DNA of 50,786 nucleotides from Chara braunii (lineage: Eukaryota; Streptophyta; Charophyceae; Charales; Characeae), in assembly GCA_003427395.1 (NCBI GenBank), contig BFEA01000639.1, positions 263,167 to 313,952 of the forward strand, written 5' to 3'. Positions 29,651 through 41,634 of this stretch are shown piece after piece. Below the pieces are notes generated by a model. The model was not told where the DNA came from. It searched no databases and worked only from the letters and a program-made list of their open reading frames with translations. The number at the start of each line of letters is the position of its first letter. Position 1 is the first letter of the stretch. The translations under genes and the position numbers were made by a program.

Positions 29651-30816
29651 GCAGACGGTACAACGACAGAGGGCTGAGTACACTCTGTCGGGTCTGGCGA
29701 GGGTGTGTGGGCTGGGAGCGAGGGTGGCGGGGGTCGGGCAGGGGAGGGGGTGTTTCAGCGTGGGTGGGGGTCAGGTAGCCCCGCGGTGGGGATCCGGGGG
29801 TTAACCCCCTACCCCGGCTTGGGCCCCGAGGATTGCCGCATGATAACATTGGTCCTTACTATAAAGACACGAAGCATGCAAGGTTTTTCGAAGCACCAAT
29901 GTTCAATGCGTAAAACATTGAATGCAAGTTAGCATAACATATTGGACATGGAAGATATGGTATGTGTTTTATGTGTTAACAACCAAGCTTGCAGAGTTCG
30001 GATGAATACACAAGAAAAGAAAATAAAAAATAAAAATAAAAAATGTAGATCATACAAATGAAAAATACATACTACATAGGATAGTAAGCTGGTTGGACGG
30101 CAACAGAATGGTAGAATGATACAATGGGGGGATGCTAGGATGGCAGGTAGGTACAGTGGCACGATGGGAGGATGGTAGGACGGTTGGAAGTCATAGCGAT
30201 AATTCACAATTATAATGATCGAGTGACATGGCGAAACTTGAAAATCAGATGGTCGGGTGTGGTCGAGAAGATCAACCATTAGGCGGTGGAACAATCAGAT
30301 GGCAGGATGATGGATTGCTGGGTTCAAACCTCCATGCGTTGCCCTAACGGTGGGATGGCGGGATGTCTTGTCAAATGTCATTGTCGCTTTGTTACTGCAT
30401 CTATTAACATCATTGGTCAAGTGTCAAGCAAAAAGTATGCACACACTGTGGATAGAGGATGACAAGAAAAGATGTCGTCATAGATCACAACCATCTATTC
30501 AATGCGTGAAGAATTTAATGACACTACAAGGTGTAGATGACGACGAATATATTATGCACATGGTATATTCAACAATGATTGTGATTGATCGCTGACATGA
30601 GTTCGCCATGCTTATTCACGTATTGTAGGATGAATGTCGACCAGAGTTTGTCTCATGACAACGCATCATCTATTGGGGCTTCAAGGCAATGATTCAAATG
30701 CACCATCTTTAGATCTCATCATATTCCACAAGAATATATAAGAAAATAATATCGTCAACACATACCCTCGCTATTTGCACCTTGTGTGAAATGTTGCCCC
30801 ATATGGGAAAATTTTC
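29651..30816. other. Spacer with GGATGG-type repeats
   Basis: 29700-29830 is G-rich. 30100-30200 has irregular GGATGGYAGGAY repeats. GGGTTCAAACCTCC near 30319 resembles a pol III B-box without a convincing A-box. No gene is seen. Confidence 0.4.
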
Positions 30817-31982
30817 ATGTCTTGTGTCATGAGGAACAACGATATACAGCTCGATTGTGACGACAACAAATATTTTTGGTACTTGTACTCATTAGATAAT
30901 GAAGTCGATGTAGAGTTCGACGAACAGGACTCTGATGATGATCTCGTTACTGTAATGAAGTTGATTGATGCGTGGAAAACATTGTGTGTGAAGAAGGAAT
31001 GATCTCAGCATAACAAGAAACATGCAACACAATATGTTTGGTTTTGCATTGGGAAACAACAATTGAGATTTTCGATCTTTATAAATTTTTACGGTTGTAT
31101 CCGGATGCTGATTCGCAACACCACCGTTGTGACAATTTTCACGGTAGTCTAGGTGGATGATAGAAAAATCAATGCGTTACTCCTTGCGAGTGATGAGTTT
31201 CACACTGTCACACTTACGTCTCAAAAAACATTTAACAAACCCACACTTGCCATACCGCTTGGGAACTTTGAAACTCGACTGTCCAAGGATCTTGCTCTAA
31301 GGAAAAAACTAAAATTAAGGATAGAGTGCTTAGTACATAATCAAGCTCATTAACTGTTTGAACATTATGACGAGATTTTATGGACTGTCAAACATCGGGA
31401 CAACAAATTATCGGTTGTTTTCGATAGAAAACAGTACACACGTGGGGGGAAGAAAGCAGTGATATTTCGATCGATTGGAGCAGAGATGTGTATGACCATC
31501 CTTACTATGGCAACAAACACATCCATCTCTAAGGGAAGTTCAAACATCCGAAAGTTGCGTACCACCATAACTATAAAGTGCGAAATGAGGCAAAAGTTTT
31601 CAAATTGACCAGCATTAACGATATTGTGTATATAATCAACATTCACAGCGCACAGAGGCGTATAACGGAAGAGCAAACAGGAGACATGAATCCCACTATT
31701 GTGATTGAAGTGGTATGCCCAGTGACCAAGTGTCAAGACTTAAACAAAAAACCATTGTCAAAGTCCGTATGTAATACAATTGAGCAATATTGTAGTTTAT
31801 TGAGGATGTGTATGTTATCGACACAATGCGAAATAATTGCTAAATTATCTATAAATCGGGGTCACCAGCCCGTATGTACGAGGTGCGCGGGCCGACCTCC
31901 GTACGTACGGGCGTTCGGGGTCCCTTTCGGGGTCCGAACCCGAAGACGTTCGTCCCCCGCCAAAAATGAATTCAGGGTCTAA
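30817..31982 (+). pseudogene. Decayed coding region, unrecognised
   Basis: Open blocks follow each other: 30817-31002, 31153-31353 and its same-frame continuation to ~31480, then a different frame from ~31478 to 31982. The peptides have ordinary, mixed composition. The first block is acidic (DEQDSDDD); later blocks read LFEHYDEILWTVKHRDNKL and, after a frame change, YDHPYYGNKHIHL. That looks like one gene broken by stops and a frameshift. I recognise no domain. Transposon, viral or host origin all remain possible. Confidence 0.35.
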
Positions 31983-32345
31983 ACATAATTTGTTTTCTCT
32001 GTGTTTTTTTTCGAGAGTTCTCTATGATGTGAGGTAACTGCCTATAAATTTTGAAGTCATTTCGCTAAGCCAAACAAAAATTAAAAATCGCCAGCGATAG
32101 CGGTGTCAAAACATGCTCGCCCACTCACTATTTTGTTTTTTTTCTCACTTTTTTTTTTGTTTTTACTTTATTGCGGACCCTAAACAATTTTATTATTTTT
32201 TGAAACTTTTTCAATGAGTTTTTTATTATGTGAAGTACATGTCTGTACGTTTTTATGGCATTTGCCAAAAAAAATGAAAAATCGTTAAAGATGGCGGTGT
32301 CGAAAACATGCTTGATCAGTCACTAATTTTAATTATCTTTTTATT
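31976..32345. repeat. Two diverged ~185-bp tandem units
   Basis: GGTGTCRAAAACATGCTYG followed by a TCACTA ending occurs at about 32103 and 32298. Each is preceded by matching text (ATTATGTGA/ATGATGTGA, CTGTACGTTTTTATGGCATTT / CTATAAATTTTGAAGTCATTT). Both are flanked by GTTCGGG / GTACGTNCGAGC motifs at 31880-31960 and 32410-32450. Confidence 0.6.
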
Positions 32346-32459
32346 TTTTTTTATTTTTATTATTTGCTCTGCGTTTGGCCCGAATGACTGAACTCATCCC
32401 CAAGGGATCCCGTACGTTCGAGCATTCAGGTTCGGGCATTCGGCCTGTCCCAAACGCCG

Positions 32460-33317
32460 GTTACCCTGCTATAAATAATATATTGATCTGAAGCAATGTG
32501 TGTATACATGTCTGGAAACGTGTGTGTGTGTGTAGTTAAATCAGTATCACGACCATGATACAAATGCATGCTAATTAAAAAATGTCAATGTAGAAAATTT
32601 GAAAATACATAAATAAACTGAAGAAAATCGTTTACTAGAATTTGAAGTTGCTCGTTCAAGGTTTTCATTGAAGGCAATTTAATAGCGGACATAATTAAAG
32701 GACACAAGTAGTGCACGAAGTTGAACAGACAAATACACACGACTGAAAAGGGGGGGCAGGGGATATCAAGAAAATAACGACGGGAAAATCCACAAAATAC
32801 ACAAATAGAGTTGTGAGATTTTTATTAACCCCAAAGCAAGGAAGGAAAATCAGAGAAATAATCATTAAATGAAATATTGGCACACACAAAAAGGGAAAAG
32901 TACAAAATAGGCCAAAAAAACAAAGCATGGAGTGCCATGTGCAAGTAAAATGAACACGTGCAAGGAAAAAAATGTAACAAAACGGCAAATAATAACAACG
33001 ACTGTAGGTAACAAAAATGATGGACACATGCAAAGTGTCGAATAAGGAGCTTATATCGAAGTTAAATGAATGAGCAAGTAACAAAAGAAGAGCAAACTGT
33101 AAAAAATCAAAGAAAACTGAAAGTCTGAAACAAAATTTGCACATGGGCAACATAATATCATAGGATCATAGATGTCCTGGCTTGACAAAAAAGCCATATT
33201 TTCTACGAAAAAAGAGGACCTCAATTTTATGTTCTTAGAAAAAATGGTCAGTTTATGAAATGTTAGTTGGTGCATCCCTACTCCCAAGGCCCTACCTGAG
33301 TATACCCTACGCTAATT
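32460..33317. other. AT-rich spacer without a recognisable gene
   Basis: The minus-strand ORF at 32695-33153 is Phe/Leu/Cys-rich because it reads through A-rich plus-strand DNA. I do not support it as a gene. Confidence 0.4.
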
Positions 33318-33620
33318 GTCAAGGGAAAAGGGAAGCTGAATCGGATAGGGCTAAGTCCCACTAGCAGGAGGGAAAAGGGAAGCTGAATCGGATAGCGCTA
33401 AGTCCCACTAGCAGGGGTTTAGTCGTGCCCACTAGCAGGGGTTAAGTCTTCCTTTCAAGTATTTTTCAATGTGGCGAAGTCTCACTAGCAGGGGTCTAGT
33501 CCTCCCTTAGTATTTTCCAACATGGCTACAGTGCGGCCATGAGATCAGATGGCAAGAACCGGTGCCTACTCAAGATGAAGTCTAAACCCCTGCTATTGGG
33601 ACTTAGCCCCTGATTACCCC
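33318..33620. repeat. CACTAGCAGGGG tandem and inverted repeats
   Basis: Two direct ~50-bp units (AGGGAAAAGGGAAGCTGAAT, CGGATAG, CTAAGTCCCACTAGCAGG) are followed by shorter copies of CACTAGCAGGGGTTTAGTC. An inverted copy lies at 33581-33612 (AAACCCCTGCTATTGGGACTTAGCCCC). The arm text equals that of the foldback at 9257. Confidence 0.8.
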
Positions 33621-33730
33621 TTTCAACCGAAGCTACATACATACCTAAATCCCAAGCAGGGAAAAAAAGCAAAACAGGAATAACAGGAAATAACAAAGCA
33701 AATGAACCCAACAGGAGAAAAACTATCGGA

Positions 33731-33800
33731 TTTTTTTTTTTTTCGGATGAAAGTTCTCTTTTATTGTACAACCGGGAATCGGGGGCCCAGCGTCCCTAAC
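33731..33800 (-). mobile_element. Truncated SINE-like copy, minus strand
   Basis: On the minus strand AGGGACGCTGGGCCCCCGA starts the copy. A short tail leads to an A12-type tract (T-run at 33731-33742 on plus). Confidence 0.5.
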
Positions 33801-34185
33801 AAAATGTCGCGTGACATCCAGAATGAACGAGGCATCGCCGGCCTAGTTCTATCTTATCCTTTTTTTTCTTCATTTTTGTTTTGGAGGAGAAAACCAGTTT
33901 TGTCACGGTGAGTTTAAACCAAGGCCATGTCGCCTTTCCCCTCCCCCCAAAGATTTTTGTTTTGGAGGAGAAATCGGCAGCCCACTTTCGATGAAACCAT
34001 TCGACTTCGTCGCCTTTCCCCTCCCCCCGAAGAAATGGGTCCTGTGCCCTCAACTTTCTCACTTTCAGAAGCCTGAACCTACAATTCTCTTTATCTCTGG
34101 TGGTACCGTTCCCAAGAACCTGAGCAGCGCACTGGAGGCCGTCTTGTTTATTCCCTTTTCCTCGTTTCATTGTGATGATGTATGG

Positions 34186-34705
34186 GACGCCGGACCCGGT
34201 CTCCAGCAGGGACTGCTTTTCCTACTATTTTTCATTGAGCCAGGGACGCTGGACCTGGTTTCCAACACCTCTGGCGTCGTCACTTCCATTAATAATTGGA
34301 TTCTGGAAAGGTTTATTTAAGGGAGGCTGGACCCAGTTTCCAGCAGAAGAGAGGTATTCCATTTTATGACATTGATCTAAACTGTCAGCACACAATTCTC
34401 AGTATACAATAGACGCCACGGGGGAAGTAGTGGGTAGGCAGGGGCTGTGTGAAGGAGGGAAACTCCACTGGTGCCCCCCAGTGGCTCTCCATCCTTCACC
34501 CGACCAGGCCACAGGCTAGGAAGGGGGTTTAACTTAAAGTTTCGATATGGGACGTTGGACCCGTTTTCCAGCACAGTGGTGTCCTTTTCAAATGGAAAGA
34601 TTTGTAAAGATGTATTCAAGGGACGCTGGACCCGGTTTCCGACAGGTGATGCTCCCCACCAATAGATGGAGCAGTTTCCACAAAAAAAAAAAAGAAAAAA
34701 AAAAA
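34186..34705 (+). mobile_element. Cluster of five SINE-like copies, last one complete
   Basis: Partial cores start at about 34184 (GGGACGCCGGACCCGG), 34248 (GGGACGCTGGACCTGG), 34322 (GGGAGGCTGGACCCAG) and 34551 (GGGACGTTGGACCCG). The copy from 34620 is complete: GCTGGA...TCCGAC, GCTCCCCACCAATAGATGGAGC, then A-tracts to about 34705. Several are cut after hairpin 1. Confidence 0.65.
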
Positions 34706-35027
34706 GGACCTACAATTCTCTACAATAGATCCGGGAATAGGCGTACACCACCACCTCCATATCTCCAGTTCTAACCCACTTGGCCACCATGCCAACATAC
34801 CCCCTCTCCCCCTCCCCGTCCCCGCCTGTGTCACAATGCCCCACCTCTTGTGATGCACGATCCTCAAATTTTAAAATATTTTCCCCATCAAGAGCCTCCT
34901 TGTCCCTTCATGCATCCAGCCTTTCCTCCCCTTCCCTTTCGCATCTGGGTCCTGCCACCCAGACTACAGACAGACCAGAACCATGGACACATTCTCTCTA
35001 AGACTTGCTCCTCATTTTCAGAACTAT
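34706..35027. other. Spacer with a tRNA-like minus-strand motif
   Basis: On the minus strand about 34775-34795 reads TGGCCAAGTGGGTTAGAAC, a good A-box. A similar motif, TGGTCAAGTGG, lies at about 35258-35272 minus. No B-box is convincing. No gene is seen. Confidence 0.35.
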
Positions 35028-35128
35028 AAACCTTTTTTTTTTCTTTTCTTTTCGTTTTTTCGTTTTTCAAAAAACACTCCGTCTATTGGTGGGAAGCTGC
35101 ACCTGCTGGAAAAAGGGTCCAGCATCCC
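35028..35128 (-). mobile_element. SINE-like copy, minus strand
   Basis: On the minus strand GGGATGCTGGACCC...TCCAGCAGGTG and CCCACCAATAGACGGAGTG lead directly into an A-rich tract. Confidence 0.65.
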
Positions 35129-35748
35129 ATATGAACAATGAAAATTAGTATCAGACTTGTGTGACCATAGGATTCAGAACTATAAACCTACAAACCTCTA
35201 CAATAAATCTGAAAGGAATCAGACAACGCCACTTGCATAGAGGTAAACCTCTGTTCCACTTGACCACCATTCTTTTTTTTTTTTTTTTGCCACCATTCTA
35301 ACTTATCTCTACGCCTCTACACCAATCAGAGTGCCCCATCCCTGTGATGCATGCATCCTTAACGAAAATTACCCCTATCAAAGGACTCCTTCGCCCCTCA
35401 ATGCACCTGACCTCCCTTGCCCCTTTCCCTTCCCTGTCCGGGTCGGTCCACAACACTACCTACAGCCCAAGACCATGGACTCCTCTTTTCTAGATTTTCT
35501 CTGATTCTGTTTCTTCTTTTTCAGTCAACGATGGGTAAACAATAGACCTTTTTTTTTTTTTGTTAATCAAACAGTATCCATAGATCAGGGTCCAGGTCCA
35601 GCTTGCACAGATTCTCTGTTTCTGCTCGTTGATCTTTGCAATCGTCGGTCAGAAATGGACAATCCGGGTACTAAGTGTGACCTCTCCCCACGGCGTAGTG
35701 GGAAGTCATGATCACTGTTGTCGCTTCTAAATTTGACGACAAGCAGCC

Positions 35749-35880
35749 CTTTTTTTTAATCAGCCGATGTAGTATTGGAAGTGGTAAAAGCACCCTCAGA
35801 AACTAGTCTTCCAGTTTGTAGATGGCTCCAATCTAATGGTGGGGAGCTGCACCTGATGGAAACCAGGTCCAGGGTTCCTT
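35749..35880 (-). mobile_element. SINE-like copy, minus strand
   Basis: On the minus strand AGGAACCCTGGACCTGG, CATCAGGTGCAGCTCCCCACC and TTAGATTGGAGCC are followed by ~75 bp and a short A-run. On plus, GAAGTGGTAAAAGCACC near 35775 resembles a tRNA D-arm, as in the 4418 and 6571 copies. Confidence 0.6.
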
Positions 35881-36145
35881 TTACAGAATCGGGCATGTTC
35901 TGAATTGCCAGTGATAACGGGCAGCATTGATTACCCTCTTGTGGGGGGATTGGCTGGCTGAAAGGGGGACACATCCCGACTTTATATCCCAAAGGGGATA
36001 TCGGCGGGGAAAGATCGGCTAAACCAACGGCGCCAGGGCGATGGTGAACTGACCACTGGCTGCGCAAAAGGGAGTCGGGGGACAAAACAGGTAGCCAAAA
36101 GGGCTGCCACGTGGACTGTAGGTGCATGCCCGGATGACCGTGATT

Positions 36146-36287
36146 TTTTTTTTTTTTTTTTTTTTTTAATAAACCGGGCCCAGTGCCCAAGGCTGATATT
36201 ACCAAAAATAAGATTGAGGCCGGGGTCCTCACAGTCTGCCAGGGGTGATCGAACCGAAACTGCTGAGAACTGGGCTCAGCGTCCCTC
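36146..36287 (-). mobile_element. SINE-like copy, subfamily B, minus strand
   Basis: On the minus strand hairpin 1 is GCTGAG...CTCAGC, with both arms changed together relative to GCTGGA...TCCAGC. GGTTCGATCACC and GTGAGGACCCCGGCCTCAAT follow. It ends in poly(A) (T23 on plus, about 36146-36168). Confidence 0.65.
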
Positions 36288-36295
36288 AAATGGAT

Positions 36296-36598
36296 ATGAT
36301 GATGACCATGATGATAATGATGCTAATGAGAATGATGATTCAAATATATGAAAAAATATAAAAGATTATGATATATCAGCTATTCTGGCCTCCTAATCCT
36401 AGTACAACTCTTAGCCCTCCCTGTACCAGGACCCTGTACCTCAGAGACAAAACCAACCTAACCAACATCAACCATAGCTGATCTCTTCTTGCCTCCTTGC
36501 AGCCCCCCCCGGTTCACCACTGGAATGCCTTCCACCCTCAGCAAGCCCCAGATCTCTCTACAAGGCCTCGCACTCCTGCCATTTACAGGTTACAGGTG
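36296..36598 (+). repeat. Left part of a ~528-bp tandem repeat unit
   Basis: A GAT-rich start is followed by TTCTGGCCTCCTAATC-like text, AGCCCTCCCTGYACCAGGA and CCAGATCTCTCTACAAGGCC. It stops at GGTTACAG at 36598. The neighbouring complete unit at 47690-48230 continues here with GGCAACGCCCC. Confidence 0.8.
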
Positions 36599-37076
36599 GG
36601 AAGGGGAAGGGGGAGGGCGAGCAGTGTTAGAATTGAAGAGGAATCCCTATCAAGGACGTTAGTTGATGGAGGTTGCCACGTCAGGCACGTGGAATCGAGA
36701 TCACCAGTTCCTTTCGAATGGAAGGAGGTGGCAGAGGTAGGTGAGGGGGTTGACAAGGGTACAACCCGTCTTACTTCTGAGTTAGCGTTGTTGAAGGGAA
36801 TGATTGAAGGAAGTGAGCGCAGATCTGGAATATTCAAGATGCATGCACGGAGTGATTATGTAAACAAGGAGGTATGCGGCCATGAGACTATGACTACTAA
36901 TTAATAAGGTAAGGCTATCGATATCCACCTTCATGAAACGATTGAATTACAGGATTGGAATGCAGAACAAGGTGGAAGTTGACATCAATGATCAAGGTAC
37001 AAACATCTAGACTCGGATTGAATGGAAGATCGACATGTGGCAAACACAGATTGAATAGAAGATTGGAGAATGAAAT

Positions 37077-37159
37077 TTAGCAAGCAGACAGGGCTCTGGG
37101 GCAGAAGACGTGAAAGAGAAGCGCAGGCATTGATTGTGAGTAGTCTGAGGTAATGATCG

Positions 37160-37195
<36 letters not shown>

Positions 37196-37422
37196 ACATC
37201 ATCATAAGTTTTGGGAGGGTGGTGTAGACTTCGTCGTGAATGATGTTTTCCGCAGTCATTACTGGCCTGAAACGGAGATTCAGCAGCTAGGTGTCAGCGG
37301 ACAGGGCACTGGGGCAGAAGGTGTGAGAGAGAAGCGCAGGCAGTGGGTATAGCATTGATTGTGTGTAGTCTGAGGTAATGCTGATAAGTGAGAACTGGAT
37401 GGGCCAGATCGTCATCATCATT

Positions 37423-37453
<31 letters not shown>

Positions 37454-37525
37454 ACATCATCATTGGTTTTGGGAGTGTGGGTCGACTTCGTTGTGAATGA
37501 TGTTTACCGCAGTCATTACTGGACA
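37077..37525. repeat. ~225-bp tandem duplication with (ATC)n
   Basis: GGGGCAGAAG, GAGAAGCGCAGGCA, TAGTCTGAGGTAATG, an (ATC)n array, ATCAACATCATCAT and GCAGTCATTACTGG occur in the same order twice (37089-37265 and 37307-37525). Confidence 0.85.
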
Positions 37526-37971
37526 GTGATCTGGGGGGTTGCATTGGGCTAGTCGTCTCTCTGAAGCAAGAGCAGCCAACAAAGTGACGCGATAAAGAGT
37601 GAGGGGTGAGAAGGTTGGTTGCACGTAAAGAGATCAACATCATCATCATTATTACTGGACCATCATCATCATCATCAGAAGAAGAAGAGATTCCGCAGCC
37701 ATCAATACATGCGGTAATGGGAGAGCATAGGGAATAAGGCAGCTGGAGGATGAAGTTGATGGACTGGGTATGTTCCGTCATCTCGCGACATTGGGTTGCT
37801 GAGGCGGATGATTCTGTTCGTCAAAACTGGGTGACAGCGGTCGGATGAGCTTTCGGAATAGTAGCTACGGGATTCTCCCGCTCAAATTGAGCTATGATAG
37901 TTTACATCAGATAATGGATGGGTAGAGGGGGAGGGGGGGAGAACAAAGAAAGAATGTAATATAGGGACGTA

Positions 37972-38018
37972 ATCATCATCATCATCATCATTATCATCAT
38001 TCTTGTTGGATCAGCATT

Positions 38019-38049
<31 letters not shown>

Positions 38050-38118
38050 ACTTGGTTCGGAAGTTGGCGGTGAGAATACGTGGCCAGGGAACAGAAGTGC
38101 GTGCGCCATTAGGCGCGG

Positions 38119-38149
<31 letters not shown>

Positions 38150-38318
38150 ACTGGGTTTGGAGTCAGGCACGGTGGAATCACGCTAGTATACGAGGCCAGG
38201 GCTCAGAAGTGCGCGCATTATTAGGTGTGAGAAAGTAGCGCCCTCCCTCCACGGTGGAATCACGCTCCACTTGGAGAGGGGAAGGAAGGGGGGTGGAGAA
38301 ATGAGAATCTCGGGGGGC

Positions 38319-38359
<41 letters not shown>

Positions 38360-38665
38360 ACGTGGCCAGGGTACAGAAGTCGGGCGCTAGCGTATGCGGC
38401 AGGCACTATTAGGTGTGAGAAAGTAGCGCCCTCCCTCCACGGTGGAATCACGATCCACGTGGAGAAGGGAAGGAAGGCGGGTGGAGAAGTGCGAATCTCG
38501 GGGAGCGTTCATCATTATCATCATCAGCAGCATCAGCATCATCATCATCATCATCATCATCATCAATGTGGCCAGGGTACAGAAGTCGGGCTCTAGCGTA
38601 TACGGCCAAGGCACAGAAGTGAGTGCGCCATTAGGAGCGAACATTATCATCATCACCATCGGCCG
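37972..38665. repeat. Higher-order ~200-bp repeat carrying (CAT)n
   Basis: Units made of (ATC)n, GTGGCCAGGG...CAGAAGT, CTAGCGTAT, ATTAGGTGTGAGAAAGTAGC, GCCCTCCCTCCACGGTGG and GGTGGAGAARTG repeat about four times. The Asp-rich, Met-rich or His-rich ORFs here are readings of the CAT array. Confidence 0.9.
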
Positions 38666-38973
38666 CTAGCATTAAGGGCGGGGCAACTCAAGAATTTTCA
38701 GAAAGAGATTAGGAAGTAGAAGAGGACAAATGGAGGATGAGGAGAAGGGAGCAAGAGGGAGGGGGAGGAAGTGCAAAGAGAGGAGGGAGAAGAAAGAGGA
38801 GGGAAGAGAAGGAAGTGTAAAAGGAAGGAGAAATTACCTGATCTTTTTCTCCCTGCACGCATCCCAGCCAAACAAGGAAATAATTAACAATAACTAATAA
38901 ATATTAGAAAAAGAAAATAAACAGCTTCTTTCCAAAATAGTTTAAAAACAACAAAAAAAAGAAACAAATAAAA

Positions 38974-39546
38974 ATGCCGCGGATAATCCATCATCAGCGC
39001 AGTCACATATTGAGGAAATCTACACTCATGTATAGGGGAGCGATGGGCCAACTGGCGGCACAACTACACACCCCTATCAGGACAGTGAAGACAACAAGTT
39101 GCAAACAAAGGATGGAAGATCAAAGAAAAGTAATTGATACACAGATGTTGGAAGGGGAGATACTAACAACAGAAGAACAAAGAGAGCAGGCGGAACCNAC
39201 AGAAAATACTGANGATTACTCAGCNTCCTCAGAACAAACNGAGAGGTCCCTGATCCAGAATGAGCAAGGAAAACAGCAAGGGGAATTGATAGTCAATCCC
39301 CTATACAATATGGAGGAAATGGAGGCGACAGACTCCGCACAGAGACAGATACAGAAGATGGGGGGTCAGAACACAAATCTGGTGCTGGCGCCAGGAGTGG
39401 GTTCGGTTTTGACCCTCAAACATCACAGAATGTCTTCCGCTCAGCAATTCTCATTTGGAAGTAGGGGAAACATGGGGTTGCAGGTGGGAACCCCTCACAA
39501 CCAATTGCAGATTTGGAGAAAAGAAATGGGGGCGGGGGGGGAGTAG
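38974..39546 (+). pseudogene. LINE ORF1, N-terminal piece
   Basis: An open frame begins at ATG 38974 with a polar, Gln/Glu-rich sequence of low complexity, continued after 39546 in other frames by Arg/Glu/Gly-rich text. Four ambiguous bases (N) between 39198 and 39240 hamper reading. I place it in LINE ORF1 from position only. Confidence 0.45.
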
Positions 39547-39613
39547 AGGAAAGAGAGGGGGAGGAGAAAAGGAAGGAAGGTTGGAGGAGAGAGGGGGAAG
39601 TTAGGGTGAGGAA

Positions 39614-41634
39614 GTGGGTGGAAGGGAAAGGGGAAAGGAGGGAGAAGATAAAGGAAAGAGAGAAGGTAAGGAAAGTGAGGAAGAACGGGCAAGGGGAAAG
39701 GGAGGCGCAGAGATAGTAGAGGAGGCTACTTCATCACAGGAACGACAACAGCAGAAGGAGGGGCAACTGCCCTGGGTACAATGCGTGAAGGGGCCGTACC
39801 AGTCGAAAGAATTAGAAATCATAAGGAGGCAGGGAGGGCAGAGCCAGTCACTGAAAATACCATTGCATAACCTCCCAACAGTGAAAGCCTTCTTTCTATC
39901 TAAATTCATTATTTCATCTGAAAACAATGTAATTGAATCAGCAGGTAAGAAATCACAAATCAAAACATATCCGGCCCAGAAATTGGAAGAAAGAGATGCA
40001 GTCTATCTAGCACATGCAAACAATTGGGTGTTTCATGATGACTCTGCCTACAAGTCTACTAATGAGAAAATCAAATGGATTTGTCAGAGATTATCAATAT
40101 ACAAAGGAAGCTATGAGGCAGTGAGCCAAGATTTTCTCATTCTCCCAATTTCCTCTACAATTTTCACGGTTTTGTGTCTACATATATCAGATAAGAAGGC
40201 AATCGATAGCTGGCGTGAGCTGAGATGTGAAAGATCTGAAGTTCGAATTTACCCATGGTCACCTCCAAAACAGGATCCAAATGAGAAACGGAAACAAATG
40301 ATGGAGGATTTCTATTGGGTGGAGTTCAGACATATTCCAATAGAAATTCAGGCAGTGTTCATATATGACTTTGGGGCAAGTAAGACATTGTGGACTTTAT
40401 AGACCCTCTACCTGCATACGCGGCTAAGAGGGACGATTATCTAATGCTTGCCCTTAATCATCCGACCAATACACCTTTTAGTATTGACGATGTTATCCCT
40501 TACAGGGTAGGAGGGAGGGAGTATCGTATCCATACGGCCCATAAGCTGAGACCCTGGTGTTTCAGATGCAAGGCTTATAGTCATCTAAGTATGGATTCGG
40601 AATGTCCTCAGAACCCGGCAAAAACGAACCGTGCTACAGGAAGATTAATCCGGGATCCGTTCAAACCCAATCTCTGGAGAACAGTGGATGCAGGCCATGA
40701 GGGTTGGATCTATGTCGAAAGCACAAAAAAAGGAGAGATTCCTCAAGGATGGGTATGGGAACGACAAGAGGATCCGAACTTGGACACAAAGCCTCCTCAT
40801 TCATGGGTTTCACCTGACGTGTCTTGGGGGGGGGCACAATGGACCAAATCATCCGTAGGCAGTCAGAGCCAGAATACAACACCTTCAGTCCAGAATACAA
40901 CACCTTCTGTCTCGACATCCAAGACGACAGGGAGCAATGAAACATCCTTTCAACAAGAAACGGGAGGTGTAGAAACTCAAAGCAAAGGAAAAGGGACCTT
41001 AAGTCTGCAATGGAGGCCAGTACTCAAAGGAAGGAAAGAAATAAATGTATCACCAGGGCCACAACCTATAGATTTTATGGACGAGAAGAATAAAAATTCA
41101 TTTTTTTTGCTAGAAAAAGAAGACGATTCAGATTCAGAAGTGGAGGAAAGTGAGGAAGGAGTAGAGAAAGGGGCTCTTATGTTGCAATCACAAGAACAAT
41201 CAAATAATGAGGGTCAGGAAAAAGAAAAAAAGAGGAAGAGAAAAAGGAAACAAATTACAAGTAAAGACCCAGATCCCCAAGAATCAATCATGACATCCTC
41301 AGAAAATAAGAAAGGAAATGACGAACACACAATGGAGGAAGAGGGGGAGGAGGAAGTCTCGCAGACAATGGAGATAGGGGGGGAGAAGAGAATCTCAAAT
41401 AAAGAGCACAAAGAAAATAAGGAATCAAAAGACGATCCGTTTTTGGGAGCCTTTGGGTCAGCACCCATGGAAGTAGACTCTCCTCCTCCATCACAGGATG
41501 TTGAAACGAAGGAGGCTGATATGCAATCTAATTCGGATCTCTCAAATGAAGAAAGACTTAAGCAACTAATTGAAGGTTCGCTGCAGAAATGGTACAGAGG
41601 AATTATGGGAAACATCATACACCCAACTTTTTGA
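39614..41634 (+). pseudogene. LINE ORF1 Gag-like protein with zinc knuckle, one frameshift
   Basis: Frame 1 (to 40402) holds a ~200-residue globular region (YPAQKLEERDAVYLAHANN ... WVEFRHIPIEIQAVFIYDFG) similar in style to plant LINE ORF1 nucleic-acid-binding domains. It ends ASKTLWTL-stop. A second frame (from 40390) continues DFIDPLPAYAAKRDDYLML. One missing G in the TGGACTTTATAG context near 40394 would restore a single frame. Next is a CCHC-like knuckle, CFRCKAYSHLSMDSEC (40557-40604). A long Glu/Lys/Ser-rich tail runs to 41634. The role is RNA binding in the LINE ribonucleoprotein, by analogy. Confidence 0.7.

Noticed and set aside
29235-29849. 204-aa minus-strand ORF rich in Pro, Arg and Ser, overlapping the Gypsy RT.
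   Set aside because: It is the shadow frame of the RT coding sequence, where true motifs lie.
32695-33153. 152-aa hydrophobic minus-strand ORF that could be a membrane protein.
   Set aside because: Its Phe/Leu/Cys richness follows from A-rich DNA on the plus strand, and there is no recognisable motif or start context.
37077-38665. CRISPR-like array because of regularly spaced repeats.
   Set aside because: The spacers are themselves repeated, units are long, and the genome is eukaryotic.
37077-38669. Poly-Met, poly-Asp, poly-His and poly-Ser proteins.
   Set aside because: They are frame readings of CAT/ATC/GAT arrays.
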